A program made the position numbers and the translations under genes. A DNA stretch of 64,000 nucleotides from Mesostigma viride (Eukaryota > Streptophyta > Mesostigmatophyceae > Mesostigmatales > Mesostigmataceae), in contig RPFO01000165.1 of assembly GCA_009746045.1 (NCBI GenBank), positions 7,285,735 through 7,349,734 of the forward strand. The letters run 5' to 3'. The notes beneath the pieces were generated by a model that saw only the letters and a list, made by a program, of their open reading frames with translations, did not search any database and was not told the origin of the DNA. Numbering within the stretch: the first letter of the stretch is position 1; the number at the start of each line of letters is the position of its first letter. Of this stretch, positions 1 to 11,910 are shown in pieces.

Positions 1-3000
1 GTGCGGGTGGCCAGGGGTGGTAGGTCGTATGAGGATAGCGTTCCGTTGTTGGTGGCAGACGCTCAAGTTTGGTGGCAGACGCTCAAGTTTGCCCTGTCTG
101 AGACGCTGGTGCGTGGGTGATGGGTGCGGGTGGCCAGGGGTGGTAGGTCGTATGAGGATAGCGTTCCGTTGTTGGTGGCAGACGCTCAAGTTTGGTGGCA
201 GACGCTCAAGTTTGCCCTGTCTGAGACGCTGGTGCGTGGGTGATGGGTGCGGGTGGCCAGGGGTGGTAGGTCGTATGAGGATAGCGTTCCGTTGTTGGTG
301 GCAGACGCTCAAGTTTGGTGGCAGACGCTCAAGTTTGCCCTGTCTGAGACGCTGGTGCGTGGGTGATGGGTGCGGGTGGCCAGGGGTGGTAGGTCGTATG
401 AGGATAGCGTTCCGTTGTTGGTGGCAGACGCTCAAGTTTGGTGGCAGACGCTCAAGTTTGCCCTGTCTGAGACGCTGGTGCGTGGGTGATGGGTGCGGGT
501 GGCCAGGGGTGGTAGGTCGTATGAGGATAGCGTTCCGTTGTTGGTGGCAGACGCTCAAGTTTGGTGGCAGACGCTCAAGTTTGCCCTGTCTGAGACGCTG
601 GTGCGTGGGTGATGGGTGCGGGTGGCCAGGGGTGGTAGGTCGTATGAGGATAGCGTTCCGTTGTTGGTGGCAGACGCTCAAGTTTGGTGGCAGACGCTCA
701 AGTTTGCCCTGTCTGAGACGCTGGTGCGTGGGTGATGGGTGCGGGTGGCCAGGGGTGGTAGGTCGTATGAGGATAGCGTTCCGTTGTTGGTGGCAGACGC
801 TCAAGTTTGGTGGCAGACGCTCAAGTTTGCCCTGTCTGAGACGCTGGTGCGTGGGTGATGGGTGCGGGTGGCCAGGGGTGGTAGGTCGTATGAGGATAGC
901 GTTCCGTTGTTGGTGGCAGACGCTCAAGTTTGGTGGCAGACGCTCAAGTTTGCCCTGTCTGAGACGCTGGTGCGTGGGTGATGGGTGCGGGTGGCCAGGG
1001 GTGGTAGGTCGTATGAGGATAGCGTTCCGTTGTTGGTGGCAGACGCTCAAGTTTGGTGGCAGACGCTCAAGTTTGCCCTGTCTGAGACGCTGGTGCGTGG
1101 GTGATGGGTGCGGGTGGCCAGGGGTGGTAGGTCGTATGAGGATAGCGTTCCGTTGTTGGTGGCAGACGCTCAAGTTTGGTGGCAGACGCTCAAGTTTGCC
1201 CTGTCTGAGACGCTGGTGCGTGGGTGATGGGTGCGGGTGGCCAGGGGTGGTAGGTCGTATGAGGATAGCGTTCCGTTGTTGGTGGCAGACGCTCAAGTTT
1301 GGTGGCAGACGCTCAAGTTTGCCCTGTCTGAGACGCTGGTGCGTGGGTGATGGGTGCGGGTGGCCAGGGGTGGTAGGTCGTATGAGGATAGCGTTCCGTT
1401 GTTGGTGGCAGACGCTCAAGTTTGGTGGCAGACGCTCAAGTTTGCCCTGTCTGAGACGCTGGTGCGTGGGTGATGGGTGCGGGTGGCCAGGGGTGGTAGG
1501 TCGTATGAGGATAGCGTTCCGTTGTTGGTGGCAGACGCTCAAGTTTGGTGGCAGACGCTCAAGTTTGCCCTGTCTGAGACGCTGGTGCGTGGGTGATGGG
1601 TGCGGGTGGCCAGGGGTGGTAGGTCGTATGAGGATAGCGTTCCGTTGTTGGTGGCAGACGCTCAAGTTTGGTGGCAGACGCTCAAGTTTGCCCTGTCTGA
1701 GACGCTGGTGCGTGGGTGATGGGTGCGGGTGGCCAGGGGTGGTAGGTCGTATGAGGATAGCGTTCCGTTGTTGGTGGCAGACGCTCAAGTTTGGTGGCAG
1801 ACGCTCAAGTTTGCCCTGTCTGAGACGCTGGTGCGTGGGTGATGGGTGCGGGTGGCCAGGGGTGGTAGGTCGTATGAGGATAGCGTTCCGTTGTTGGTGG
1901 CAGACGCTCAAGTTTGGTGGCAGACGCTCAAGTTTGCCCTGTCTGAGACGCTGGTGCGTGGGTGATGGGTGCGGGTGGCCAGGGGTGGTAGGTCGTATGA
2001 GGATAGCGTTCCGTTGTTGGTGGCAGACGCTCAAGTTTGGTGGCAGACGCTCAAGTTTGCCCTGTCTGAGACGCTGGTGCGTGGGTGATGGGTGCGGGTG
2101 GCCAGGGGTGGTAGGTCGTATGAGGATAGCGTTCCGTTGTTGGTGGCAGACGCTCAAGTTTGGTGGCAGACGCTCAAGTTTGCCCTGTCTGAGACGCTGG
2201 TGCGTGGGTGATGGGTGCGGGTGGCCAGGGGTGGTAGGTCGTATGAGGATAGCGTTCCGTTGTTGGTGGCAGACGCTCAAGTTTGGTGGCAGACGCTCAA
2301 GTTTGCCCTGTCTGAGACGCTGGTGCGTGGGTGATGGGTGCGGGTGGCCAGGGGTGGTAGGTCGTATGAGGATAGCGTTCCGTTGTTGGTGGCAGACGCT
2401 CAAGTTTGGTGGCAGACGCTCAAGTTTGCCCTGTCTGAGACGCTGGTGCGTGGGTGATGGGTGCGGGTGGCCAGGGGTGGTAGGTCGTATGAGGATAGCG
2501 TTCCGTTGTTGGTGGCAGACGCTCAAGTTTGGTGGCAGACGCTCAAGTTTGCCCTGTCTGAGACGCTGGTGCGTGGGTGATGGGTGCGGGTGGCCAGGGG
2601 TGGTAGGTCGTATGAGGATAGCGTTCCGTTGTTGGTGGCAGACGCTCAAGTTTGGTGGCAGACGCTCAAGTTTGCCCTGTCTGAGACGCTGGTGCGTGGG
2701 TGATGGGTGCGGGTGGCCAGGGGTGGTAGGTCGTATGAGGATAGCGTTCCGTTGTTGGTGGCAGACGCTCAAGTTTGGTGGCAGACGCTCAAGTTTGCCC
2801 TGTCTGAGACGCTGGTGCGTGGGTGATGGGTGCGGGTGGCCAGGGGTGGTAGGTCGTATGAGGATAGCGTTCCGTTGTTGGTGGCAGACGCTCAAGTTTG
2901 GTGGCAGACGCTCAAGTTTGCCCTGTCTGAGACGCTGGTGCGTGGGTGATGGGTGCGGGTGGCCAGGGGTGGTAGGTCGTATGAGGATAGCGTTCCGTTG

Positions 3001-6000
3001 TTGGTGGCAGACGCTCAAGTTTGGTGGCAGACGCTCAAGTTTGCCCTGTCTGAGACGCTGGTGCGTGGGTGATGGGTGCGGGTGGCCAGGGGTGGTAGGT
3101 CGTATGAGGATAGCGTTCCGTTGTTGGTGGCAGACGCTCAAGTTTGGTGGCAGACGCTCAAGTTTGCCCTGTCTGAGACGCTGGTGCGTGGGTGATGGGT
3201 GCGGGTGGCCAGGGGTGGTAGGTCGTATGAGGATAGCGTTCCGTTGTTGGTGGCAGACGCTCAAGTTTGGTGGCAGACGCTCAAGTTTGCCCTGTCTGAG
3301 ACGCTGGTGCGTGGGTGATGGGTGCGGGTGGCCAGGGGTGGTAGGTCGTATGAGGATAGCGTTCCGTTGTTGGTGGCAGACGCTCAAGTTTGGTGGCAGA
3401 CGCTCAAGTTTGCCCTGTCTGAGACGCTGGTGCGTGGGTGATGGGTGCGGGTGGCCAGGGGTGGTAGGTCGTATGAGGATAGCGTTCCGTTGTTGGTGGC
3501 AGACGCTCAAGTTTGGTGGCAGACGCTCAAGTTTGCCCTGTCTGAGACGCTGGTGCGTGGGTGATGGGTGCGGGTGGCCAGGGGTGGTAGGTCGTATGAG
3601 GATAGCGTTCCGTTGTTGGTGGCAGACGCTCAAGTTTGGTGGCAGACGCTCAAGTTTGCCCTGTCTGAGACGCTGGTGCGTGGGTGATGGGTGCGGGTGG
3701 CCAGGGGTGGTAGGTCGTATGAGGATAGCGTTCCGTTGTTGGTGGCAGACGCTCAAGTTTGGTGGCAGACGCTCAAGTTTGCCCTGTCTGAGACGCTGGT
3801 GCGTGGGTGATGGGTGCGGGTGGCCAGGGGTGGTAGGTCGTATGAGGATAGCGTTCCGTTGTTGGTGGCAGACGCTCAAGTTTGGTGGCAGACGCTCAAG
3901 TTTGCCCTGTCTGAGACGCTGGTGCGTGGGTGATGGGTGCGGGTGGCCAGGGGTGGTAGGTCGTATGAGGATAGCGTTCCGTTGTTGGTGGCAGACGCTC
4001 AAGTTTGGTGGCAGACGCTCAAGTTTGCCCTGTCTGAGACGCTGGTGCGTGGGTGATGGGTGCGGGTGGCCAGGGGTGGTAGGTCGTATGAGGATAGCGT
4101 TCCGTTGTTGGTGGCAGACGCTCAAGTTTGGTGGCAGACGCTCAAGTTTGCCCTGTCTGAGACGCTGGTGCGTGGGTGATGGGTGCGGGTGGCCAGGGGT
4201 GGTAGGTCGTATGAGGATAGCGTTCCGTTGTTGGTGGCAGACGCTCAAGTTTGGTGGCAGACGCTCAAGTTTGCCCTGTCTGAGACGCTGGTGCGTGGGT
4301 GATGGGTGCGGGTGGCCAGGGGTGGTAGGTCGTATGAGGATAGCGTTCCGTTGTTGGTGGCAGACGCTCAAGTTTGGTGGCAGACGCTCAAGTTTGCCCT
4401 GTCTGAGACGCTGGTGCGTGGGTGATGGGTGCGGGTGGCCAGGGGTGGTAGGTCGTATGAGGATAGCGTTCCGTTGTTGGTGGCAGACGCTCAAGTTTGG
4501 TGGCAGACGCTCAAGTTTGCCCTGTCTGAGACGCTGGTGCGTGGGTGATGGGTGCGGGTGGCCAGGGGTGGTAGGTCGTATGAGGATAGCGTTCCGTTGT
4601 TGGTGGCAGACGCTCAAGTTTGGTGGCAGACGCTCAAGTTTGCCCTGTCTGAGACGCTGGTGCGTGGGTGATGGGTGCGGGTGGCCAGGGGTGGTAGGTC
4701 GTATGAGGATAGCGTTCCGTTGTTGGTGGCAGACGCTCAAGTTTGGTGGCAGACGCTCAAGTTTGCCCTGTCTGAGACGCTGGTGCGTGGGTGATGGGTG
4801 CGGGTGGCCAGGGGTGGTAGGTCGTATGAGGATAGCGTTCCGTTGTTGGTGGCAGACGCTCAAGTTTGGTGGCAGACGCTCAAGTTTGCCCTGTCTGAGA
4901 CGCTGGTGCGTGGGTGATGGGTGCGGGTGGCCAGGGGTGGTAGGTCGTATGAGGATAGCGTTCCGTTGTTGGTGGCAGACGCTCAAGTTTGGTGGCAGAC
5001 GCTCAAGTTTGCCCTGTCTGAGACGCTGGTGCGTGGGTGATGGGTGCGGGTGGCCAGGGGTGGTAGGTCGTATGAGGATAGCGTTCCGTTGTTGGTGGCA
5101 GACGCTCAAGTTTGGTGGCAGACGCTCAAGTTTGCCCTGTCTGAGACGCTGGTGCGTGGGTGATGGGTGCGGGTGGCCAGGGGTGGTAGGTCGTATGAGG
5201 ATAGCGTTCCGTTGTTGGTGGCAGACGCTCAAGTTTGGTGGCAGACGCTCAAGTTTGCCCTGTCTGAGACGCTGGTGCGTGGGTGATGGGTGCGGGTGGC
5301 CAGGGGTGGTAGGTCGTATGAGGATAGCGTTCCGTTGTTGGTGGCAGACGCTCAAGTTTGGTGGCAGACGCTCAAGTTTGCCCTGTCTGAGACGCTGGTG
5401 CGTGGGTGATGGGTGCGGGTGGCCAGGGGTGGTAGGTCGTATGAGGATAGCGTTCCGTTGTTGGTGGCAGACGCTCAAGTTTGGTGGCAGACGCTCAAGT
5501 TTGCCCTGTCTGAGACGCTGGTGCGTGGGTGATGGGTGCGGGTGGCCAGGGGTGGTAGGTCGTATGAGGATAGCGTTCCGTTGTTGGTGGCAGACGCTCA
5601 AGTTTGGTGGCAGACGCTCAAGTTTGCCCTGTCTGAGACGCTGGTGCGTGGGTGATGGGTGCGGGTGGCCAGGGGTGGTAGGTCGTATGAGGATAGCGTT
5701 CCGTTGTTGGTGGCAGACGCTCAAGTTTGGTGGCAGACGCTCAAGTTTGCCCTGTCTGAGACGCTGGTGCGTGGGTGATGGGTGCGGGTGGCCAGGGGTG
5801 GTAGGTCGTATGAGGATAGCGTTCCGTTGTTGGTGGCAGACGCTCAAGTTTGGTGGCAGACGCTCAAGTTTGCCCTGTCTGAGACGCTGGTGCGTGGGTG
5901 ATGGGTGCGGGTGGCCAGGGGTGGTAGGTCGTATGAGGATAGCGTTCCGTTGTTGGTGGCAGACGCTCAAGTTTGGTGGCAGACGCTCAAGTTTGCCCCG

Positions 6001-6027
6001 TCCGAGACGCTGGTGCGTGGGTGATGA
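1..6027. repeat. 123-bp satellite array, 49 tandem copies
   Basis: The unit is 123 bp and starts at 1, 124, 247 and so on to 5905, giving 49 copies. The first 48 look identical by eye; only the last (5905-6027) carries substitutions, at its 3' end. Each unit holds an internal direct duplication of 20 bp (GGTGGCAGACGCTCAAGTTT). Because 123 is divisible by three, one plus-strand frame stays open for about 2,010 codons and would encode a 41-residue repeat; the other two plus frames have a stop in every unit. The array runs off the left edge. I take it as non-coding satellite DNA. Since the first visible GT29-gene exon (6733) starts at a splice acceptor and no earlier exon is seen, the array may lie inside an intron of that gene. 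Confidence 0.97.
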
Positions 6028-6732
6028 GCGCGGGTGGCTGGACCATACTCTTGAATGAACTATTGCTGTCCCAACCTGGCACTTCATGGGATACGTGTGT
6101 CCGGGACTAGCCGTGTAATCGGATAAGGCTGTCCGGAACGGACATTTAGTGGGATCATGGTGACGAAACCTAGTATTAGCGGAATAGTGACATTTGAACT
6201 TCATGTTTTCTGCCCATGTTTCCACTTTAAACGCGACATTTCTTCTTCTGAATATAATGTTTTCTGCCCACTTTTCCGCGATATTCCTTCCTTCAGTGCT
6301 CCGGCCACCCCCTCCCAAGGTGCGACTTCCCCATCGTGCCCTAACCTCCGGCCGCCTTTGCTTTCTTTCTCCAATTATGGGTACTATCGGCTGGAATGCA
6401 TTTGCCGCTTGGCTCTAGGGTTCTGGACCAATGCATTACCCAGCGTCAACCAGGCGCTGGGAACTAAAGTTTTTGCCCGTACCATAACTCCACTCCCTCC
6501 TTTTACCTCCTCCCCTTCTCCCCCTCCCCACCGCCCCCCCTCCCTCCCGCCTTGCCCCCCCTGTGCCGCCCCTTTCCCTATCGCAGCTCCTCTGCCCCCC
6601 CTTTCCCTATCGCAGCTGTTGTGGTCCAAACGCACAGAGAAGTTTGATGGGGAATAACGATCTCTTGTTCCTTGTTGTCCCCTCCCCGTCCAACCTACCT
6701 GCCCCCCTTGGCCCCCCCTTGCCCAATCACAG
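6028..6732 (+). other. Spacer or intron end before GT29 exon, with decoy acceptors
   Basis: No gene is recognised. A short duplication around TGTTTTCTGCCCA occurs near 6203 and 6261. From about 6480 the plus strand becomes a long pyrimidine tract typical of the region before a 3' splice site. Two acceptor-like copies, CTATCGCAG followed by CTCCTC (exon edge at 6587) and by CTGTTG (6616), resemble the acceptor CAATCACAG followed by CTCTTC at 6733, so the acceptor region seems to have been duplicated. Confidence 0.5.
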
Positions 6733-8417
6733 CTCTTCTGGGACTACTTCGTGGTCCCCTACAGCCGCTACTTGCACCACAAGTACCCAAAGGCGCACAT
6801 GCGCACGCTGGCGGTGGAGCTCATCAACTGGGAGCTGGCCATCTTCTCGCAGCTGCGCAAGGACCTGACCCGCATCGGGTAGGCTCTATCATTGAGCATT
6901 GAAATAGCACCCGGTTACTATCAAGGAGACAATTATTACTGCTCTTGTTTTTCTTCTGTAGGCTCTATCATTGAGCATTGGAATAGCATCCGGTTACTAT
7001 CAAGGAGACAACTAGTACTGTTCTTGTTTTTCTTCTGTAGGCTCTATCACTGAGCATTTAAATAGCACCCGGTTACTATCATGGAGACAACTATTACTGC
7101 TCTTGTTTTTCTTCTGTAGTCTCTATCATTGAGCATTGAAATAGCACCCGGTTACTATCAAGGAGACAATTATTACTGCTCTTGTTTTTCTTCTGTAGGC
7201 TCTATCATTGAGCATTGAAATAGCATCCGGTTACTATCAAGGAGACAACTATTACTGTTCTTGTTTTTCTTCTGTAGGCTCTATCATTGAGCATTGAAAT
7301 AGCACCCGGTTACTATCATGGAGACAACTATTACTGCTCTTGTTTTTCTTCTGTAGGCTCTATCACTGAGCGTTGAAATAGTACTGTTCTTGTTTTTCTT
7401 CTGTTGTCGTCGTCGTCGTGGTCGTGGTCGTGGCGGCGGCGGCGGCGGCGGGGCTGGTGGTGGTGGTGGTGGTCGTCGTTCTTGTCGTTCTTGTCGTTCT
7501 TGTCGTTCTTGTCGTTCTTGTCGTTCTTGTCGTTCTTGTCGTTCTTGTCGTTCTTGTCGTTCTTGTCGTTCTTGTCATTCTTGTCGTTCTTGTCGTTCTT
7601 GTCGTTCTTGTCGTTCTTGTCGTTCTTGTTTTTGTTGACTTCAGAATCTATTTTCCAAGTGGTCGAGTATTTGGAGTAGGGGATGGGGCTGGTGGCATTT
7701 GAAGTAGGAAATGGGCCTCTGGTGCCTACGATGTTGACAGGCATGGAGTGCGTTTAGCACGCAGCCAAGCAGAATGCAGCGAGAGTGCGTTTAGCACACA
7801 GCCAAGCAGAATGCAGGGAGGAAAGGAAGCAGCCAAGCATGGCGACATGTCGCTCGGTGCAATATGGACGAAGCTCAGCAAACCAAGCATGGATGGTGGT
7901 AGCACCCTACCCCCAACGATCGTGGCGGATGCTGGCGGGGCAACAACGTCTGTCCGCTCCTCCCTCTCTAATCGTAAACGTCCCTCTCTTCCCCCCTCAC
8001 CGCCTTCTGCCCCTGTTAGCCCTCCATTCTACTCCCCTTCCCTTGCCCTTCTGCCCCTGTTAACCGTCCCTTCTACTCCCCTTCCCTTGTCCTTCTGCCC
8101 CTGATAACCGTCTACTCCCCTTCCCTTGTCCTTCTGCCCTTGTTAACCCTCCCTTCTACTCCTCCGTTCCACACACACACCCCAGGCTGGGCCCATTTGG
8201 CTGCTACCAGACGATGAGCAGCGGCATGCACGGCCTCTTCCTGTCTCTAATCTTCTGCACCACCGTCGACGTGTACGGGTTCAGCCTCGCGCCGGACGGC
8301 TCGTTTGCCGACTCGTTTGCCCGCAAGGCGCCGAGCGAGGGCATCAGCTGGGAGTTCGAGGCCCTGGTGGTGAAGCTGCTGCACTTTGCGGGCGGCATCA
8401 ATGTGTGCACGACATAG
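6733..8417 (+). CDS. GT29 sialyltransferase-like protein, C-terminal exons (partial gene)
   Basis: Two exons are visible: 6733-6878 and 8186-8417 (stop TAG at 8415-8417). The acceptor is CAATCACAG before 6733, the donor GTAGGC at 6879 and the acceptor ACCCCAG before 8186; the phases agree (two bases plus one base). The joined 125 residues contain SSGMHGLFLSLIFCTTVDVYGF-type sequence, which matches the sialylmotif S block (PS/TGxxxLxxALxxCDxVxxYGF) of glycosyltransferase family 29, followed by a helical end (WEFEALVVKLLHFAGG) like the family C-terminus. GT29 enzymes transfer sialic acid or related sugars from CMP-donors onto glycans in the Golgi lumen. The N-terminal membrane anchor and sialylmotif L must lie upstream, outside the window or beyond the satellite. 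The usual motif VS histidine is not seen, so activity or exact specificity is uncertain. The intron contains a 79-bp array, a 9-bp microsatellite and pyrimidine-rich repeats. Confidence 0.72.
6879..7400 (+). repeat. 79-bp tandem array starting at the GT29 donor; each unit looks like a mini-intron
   Basis: Units start at 6881, 6960, 7039, 7118, 7197, 7276 and 7355, exactly 79 bp apart. The first begins at the GTAGGC donor of the upstream exon. Every unit starts with GTAGGCTC (GTAGTCTC in one) and ends with TTGTTTTTCTTCTGTAG, a good polypyrimidine tract plus AG, so each unit has donor-like and acceptor-like ends. Each also contains TATCAAGGAGACAA (TATCATGGAGACAA in two), a motif shared with MITE ends elsewhere in the window. 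Confidence 0.93.
7404..7632. repeat. Triplet tracts and 9-bp microsatellite in GT29 intron
   Basis: GTC- and GGC-type triplet runs at 7404-7475 are followed by about 17 copies of the 9-mer TCGTTCTTG up to about 7630, with one variant copy (TCATTCTTG). The array creates open frames in several phases (for example Asp-Lys-Asn repeats on the minus strand), which I read as repeat artefacts. Confidence 0.95.
7744..8185 (+). repeat. Pyrimidine-rich intron end with a degenerate ~40-bp repeat
   Basis: A short direct duplication (GTTTAGCAC, then CAGCCAAGCAGAATGCAG) spans 7750-7811. Units beginning TCTACTCCCC at about 8029, 8072, 8111 and 8155 form a pyrimidine-rich minisatellite just before the acceptor at 8185/8186. 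Confidence 0.75.
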
Positions 8418-9045
8418 ATGCGGATCGCGTGTCATGTCGGCTCTTGTGGTCAGAATTTCTGTGGTGAAGCGACTGCACTTTGCCGGGGGGGGGGGGGGGG
8501 GACAGCGTGTGCGCGACGTGGAGAGATGTGCTGTTGATGAGAACACGGCATGAGGAGTGCGGAGCGACCAGCCGGGTGGTCAGGCGCCTGCGCATTGCGG
8601 GCGGCAGTAATTAATGTGTGTCTGCACAGTAACAAAACTAAGTCGAGAGGAGGTTCTTGTGGTGAAGCGGCTCCATTTCGGGGTGGGGGGGCAACGTCGC
8701 CACGTCTCAAGCTTCTCCATTTTGCAGGGGGGAGGGCGATCAGCACTTGGTTGACATGGAGAATTGTACACTGGATCGAGAGCGTGGAGTGAGGCCAACC
8801 CTGACTGGGGGTTGTTGGTACCCACGTGCCTTCCAATGGATTAATGGAGTGAGGCAGTAGGGTCGTGACCAGCTTCTGAACCGTAGTCAGGCGGCTGCTC
8901 CATTTTCCGGGCTGGAATCCATGCTCGCGCAACAATGTTAGTCATGTCGATGGAAAGGGCGGAAATGAGGAGGGGTGGCGCGATGAGCCGCGTCGTGTGT
9001 AGGCTGCTGCACATCCCAGGCGGGCTCCAGCTGTGCTTGACACAA
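8360..9045 (+). repeat. Degenerate tandem copies of the GT29 C-terminal coding end
   Basis: The last coding segment (GTGGTGAAGCTGCTGCACTT, from 8367) reappears in decayed form near 8461, 8576, 8656, 8701, 8882 and 8993. Typical remnants are GTGGTGAAGCGACTGCACTT at 8461 and AAGCGGCTCCATTTC near 8664. Several copies are followed by a G-rich stretch and a remnant of AATGTGTGCACGAC. Spacing is irregular, 44 to 181 bp, and frames are broken. I read this as a minisatellite seeded by the gene's 3' end after the stop codon. Confidence 0.7.
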
Positions 9046-11690
9046 AGACCAGCAGGCACGACGACCCGAGGCACAAACACCCGAGACTTGTGGCATCGGT
9101 ATTGGAACGCCTGCGCCAATAAAGTTTGACAGTCCGTCCGCCTGGGCGAAACCTCGGGGCTGTTGCTGTGGCGCTTGGAAGGGTTACGTTCCATCGCTTC
9201 AGGGGTTTGCTGCGTTGCATCATGAGGCTGGGCTAGCAAGGGCTGGCTCACTCCATGCCCTGAGCTTGACTACAGACCTGGCCGGCGGTAACCTGTGGTT
9301 GTCTCCTTGATAACCCGTGGGCTTGTCGTTCTATCACTTGTAACGCTCGCACCTCTGGCTGCCATGCCGAGGTATCGAGGGAAGGTCGCGTTGACGCACG
9401 ATCTGCCCAGGATGGACGTCTTTTCGCGCCCCCAGGGGCATGGCACGTGGCATAGTTAGGGGGGATGGCTCTCATGACAAGAACGACCTCACTGACTCGG
9501 GCCCCACCCTGGTGAGCGCAGGTCCTGGCTGAGATATCAATGAGTCTGTGTAACGGTTTGACCCCCGTCATAAACCCCCATCCGCAAAACCCGCATCGGT
9601 GGGCGCACCCATATATGGCCACATACACCCACGTACGCCCCTTCATTGTCTCATACCTTGGCGCCAGGGCCATAAGTTGCCAGGTGCCCCCAAGCCCCCG
9701 AGGGGGGGGCTTCCTGGGAAGGAACCCTGCCTGATGCCCGTTGTTGCCACACGCTGTGGCCAGCTGGCCGTGGCACGCATGGCATTCTGAGTTTGCCCTG
9801 CGATGCCACCTGGACATCGTACTCGGGTCACTGAAGTCCTTGTCATGACCATAGTACTCCTGGTCACTGTACCATTACACAGTGACCTTTACGCAGGGAC
9901 CTTTACACAGTGGCCATTACAGAAGCCGTTGTCCTGAGGTGGCCATGCCCCATGCACACCAGCTGCACCGCCACATGCACAATGGGCAGTGGATGCAGTC
10001 AACCTCTACCGCTGGGCAAGGGACACCCGAGACAGAGGGCGTCCAGGTCTATGGGTCAACCCCACGCCATCGCTGTTGTGGGGTCAGTAGTGGCGCCTGT
10101 GGGTGCGCCACGGCTCATGGAATGCTGGCCCAATGGATCCACGCCGTGCATCGCCGTGACCCCTACCACGGAGCGTTTCGGCGCACTGCAGCAGCCGTCG
10201 CTCGCTTGGAAAAATTAAGGAGCTACGCAGCTCAAAGTGCGGCTAGCATGGCGAATTCTTTTATTATTGGCGGTCTGTACCCCTCCTCCGGCATGCACAT
10301 GCCTTGAAGAAAGGCGGTGTGAAGAAGAGGTGTTGCATTTCCAGCGCCCTGTTACAAGTAAAGACCCTACTTTACCACCCAGCAGAGCAAGCAACAGGGG
10401 GGCAGCTTTGTGGACAAACTACATTACCTTCAGCAGCGGCTGACCTTGGACTGACTCACTCACTTCAATGCCTGACCTGCAGGTGCCAGTTTCTCTGGAG
10501 CTACCTACCCCTTAATTTTGAACTTTGTAGTTTGGAGGACTTATGTTGTAGATCAATGCAGGTGAGGAGTTGCTGATTCTTTAAAAGATTTCTTGGCAGC
10601 AGGCTTTCTTCGTATTGATTTTTGTGCAGCATGTGTGTAACAGTATTTTCTGACAGTGCTTATACTGTTACATCCAAGTGGACGCGAGCTGGGAGTTCAG
10701 TGTTCAGTGTAAATGGCTGAGTGCTTTGTACGGCCAAAGTGTAATGATTCCTGGCCTGACTTGACTTTTTGGGACTTCTATGCGGAGTGCCCTTTTGATG
10801 GTCCTTTGTGTTGGGCCCTGGACGGTACGGGACAGTACCTTGGAATCTATGTGTAATCTGACTGATGTCAGTTAGTATCTTTCGTAAGTTTGGGGTGTAA
10901 AGCATATAGAGAGAGAACCTTACCGGTTCATCTGTGTTCTGATTGGCTGAGACCTCTAGGATTGCGTTGGACTCCTCTGTGTCGGCGGGGACATAAGCTT
11001 TGCCTGTTTGTCACCGTAGCCATCAGGCGGATACCCCCAATAATGTGAAGTTATTTAGATAATAACCAAACATCCTCACTTCAGGCCCTGTTAAATATTG
11101 GACAGTCGTATCCGATGGACAGAAAGTATTGCGTCTGTATGAACAAGCAGAGAGACGCCCGACCAAAAGGGGACCACCGCTCTCTACCGCGTAAGTACCG
11201 TCTCGTAGGAAAGGCCTATAGACGGGAAACGGCCACCCTCTACGATTCCTGGATCTCGAGTGCTAGGAATCTCCCCTGTATCTTGGGGGCTGATCGAAGT
11301 CCGTTCTGTCTCAGTTAATGACAGGAGGTAAAAGATCTGTGCATTAGTGGAGCAGAGGCCGCCATTTTATTCCGTTGCAATGTGCTTGCACCGTTGTCTC
11401 TTTTATAAACACGTAGTAGCAAGAAGTAGGATTGTTGTGTTACCCGCTGTATTGCACATCATGGAACTTGTCTGGGCAGCATTAATTTATTCCATTCATT
11501 TCATGGTTGTGATCGCGTACCGTGCATGCCATTACATGCTAGAGTATGCCATGAAGCCAACATGCACACATTGTGAAAACAGCATGGGGTAGAGTGGTCT
11601 GCCCATGCAGCCACTCTCCGTGCTAGGCAACCTCATTTACTTGGAATATCTCAATCATCATTACAACAATATTACTCGAAACCTAATTAA
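9046..11690. other. No recognisable gene
   Basis: I see no convincing coding exon, RNA gene or known repeat family here. There is one antisense copy of the GGTTGTCTCCTTGATAA motif at about 9298 (MITE end family), and several short inverted stretches near 9860-9910 built on CAGTGACC/ACAGTGG. A minus-strand open frame at 9248-9817 has no domain I recognise and unremarkable composition. Confidence 0.5.
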
Positions 11691-11745
11691 AAAATTAAAT
11701 TAAGTTGTATTACATATCTCCGTTGGGAGTACATGTAGCACATAT
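11690..11745 (-). mobile_element. LINE family B 3' end (tail fragment)
   Basis: Read on the minus strand, this is the conserved 3' end of family B: GTGCTACATG, then CTCCCAACGGAGATATG, then a TTTAA-type tail. Only the terminus is preserved. Confidence 0.7.
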
Positions 11746-11910
11746 CCCTGAGAAGGGGCATGTGGCTTTTAATACATTCTGGGCTACTTCTAGGGTGTAA
11801 ACTACTACACCTGCTCTGGACGCACAACATGCACCTGCACCACTAATATGTATTCCACCACCCAAGGCGCGGACATAGGGTGAAAGATCATCATGGCTAA
11901 ACAATAGATA

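Noticed and set aside
17-6058. A single 2,013-codon open frame as a giant repeat protein gene
   Set aside because: It is explained fully by a 123-bp satellite unit divisible by three; it has no ATG start outside repeats, no flanking exons and no recognisable domain.
7331-7744. Asp-Lys-Asn repeat protein on the minus strand
   Set aside because: It is a translation of a 9-bp microsatellite within the GT29 intron.
9248-9817. 189-codon minus-strand open frame as a gene
   Set aside because: No domain, no splice or repeat support, and the opposite strand is similarly open; evidence is too weak.
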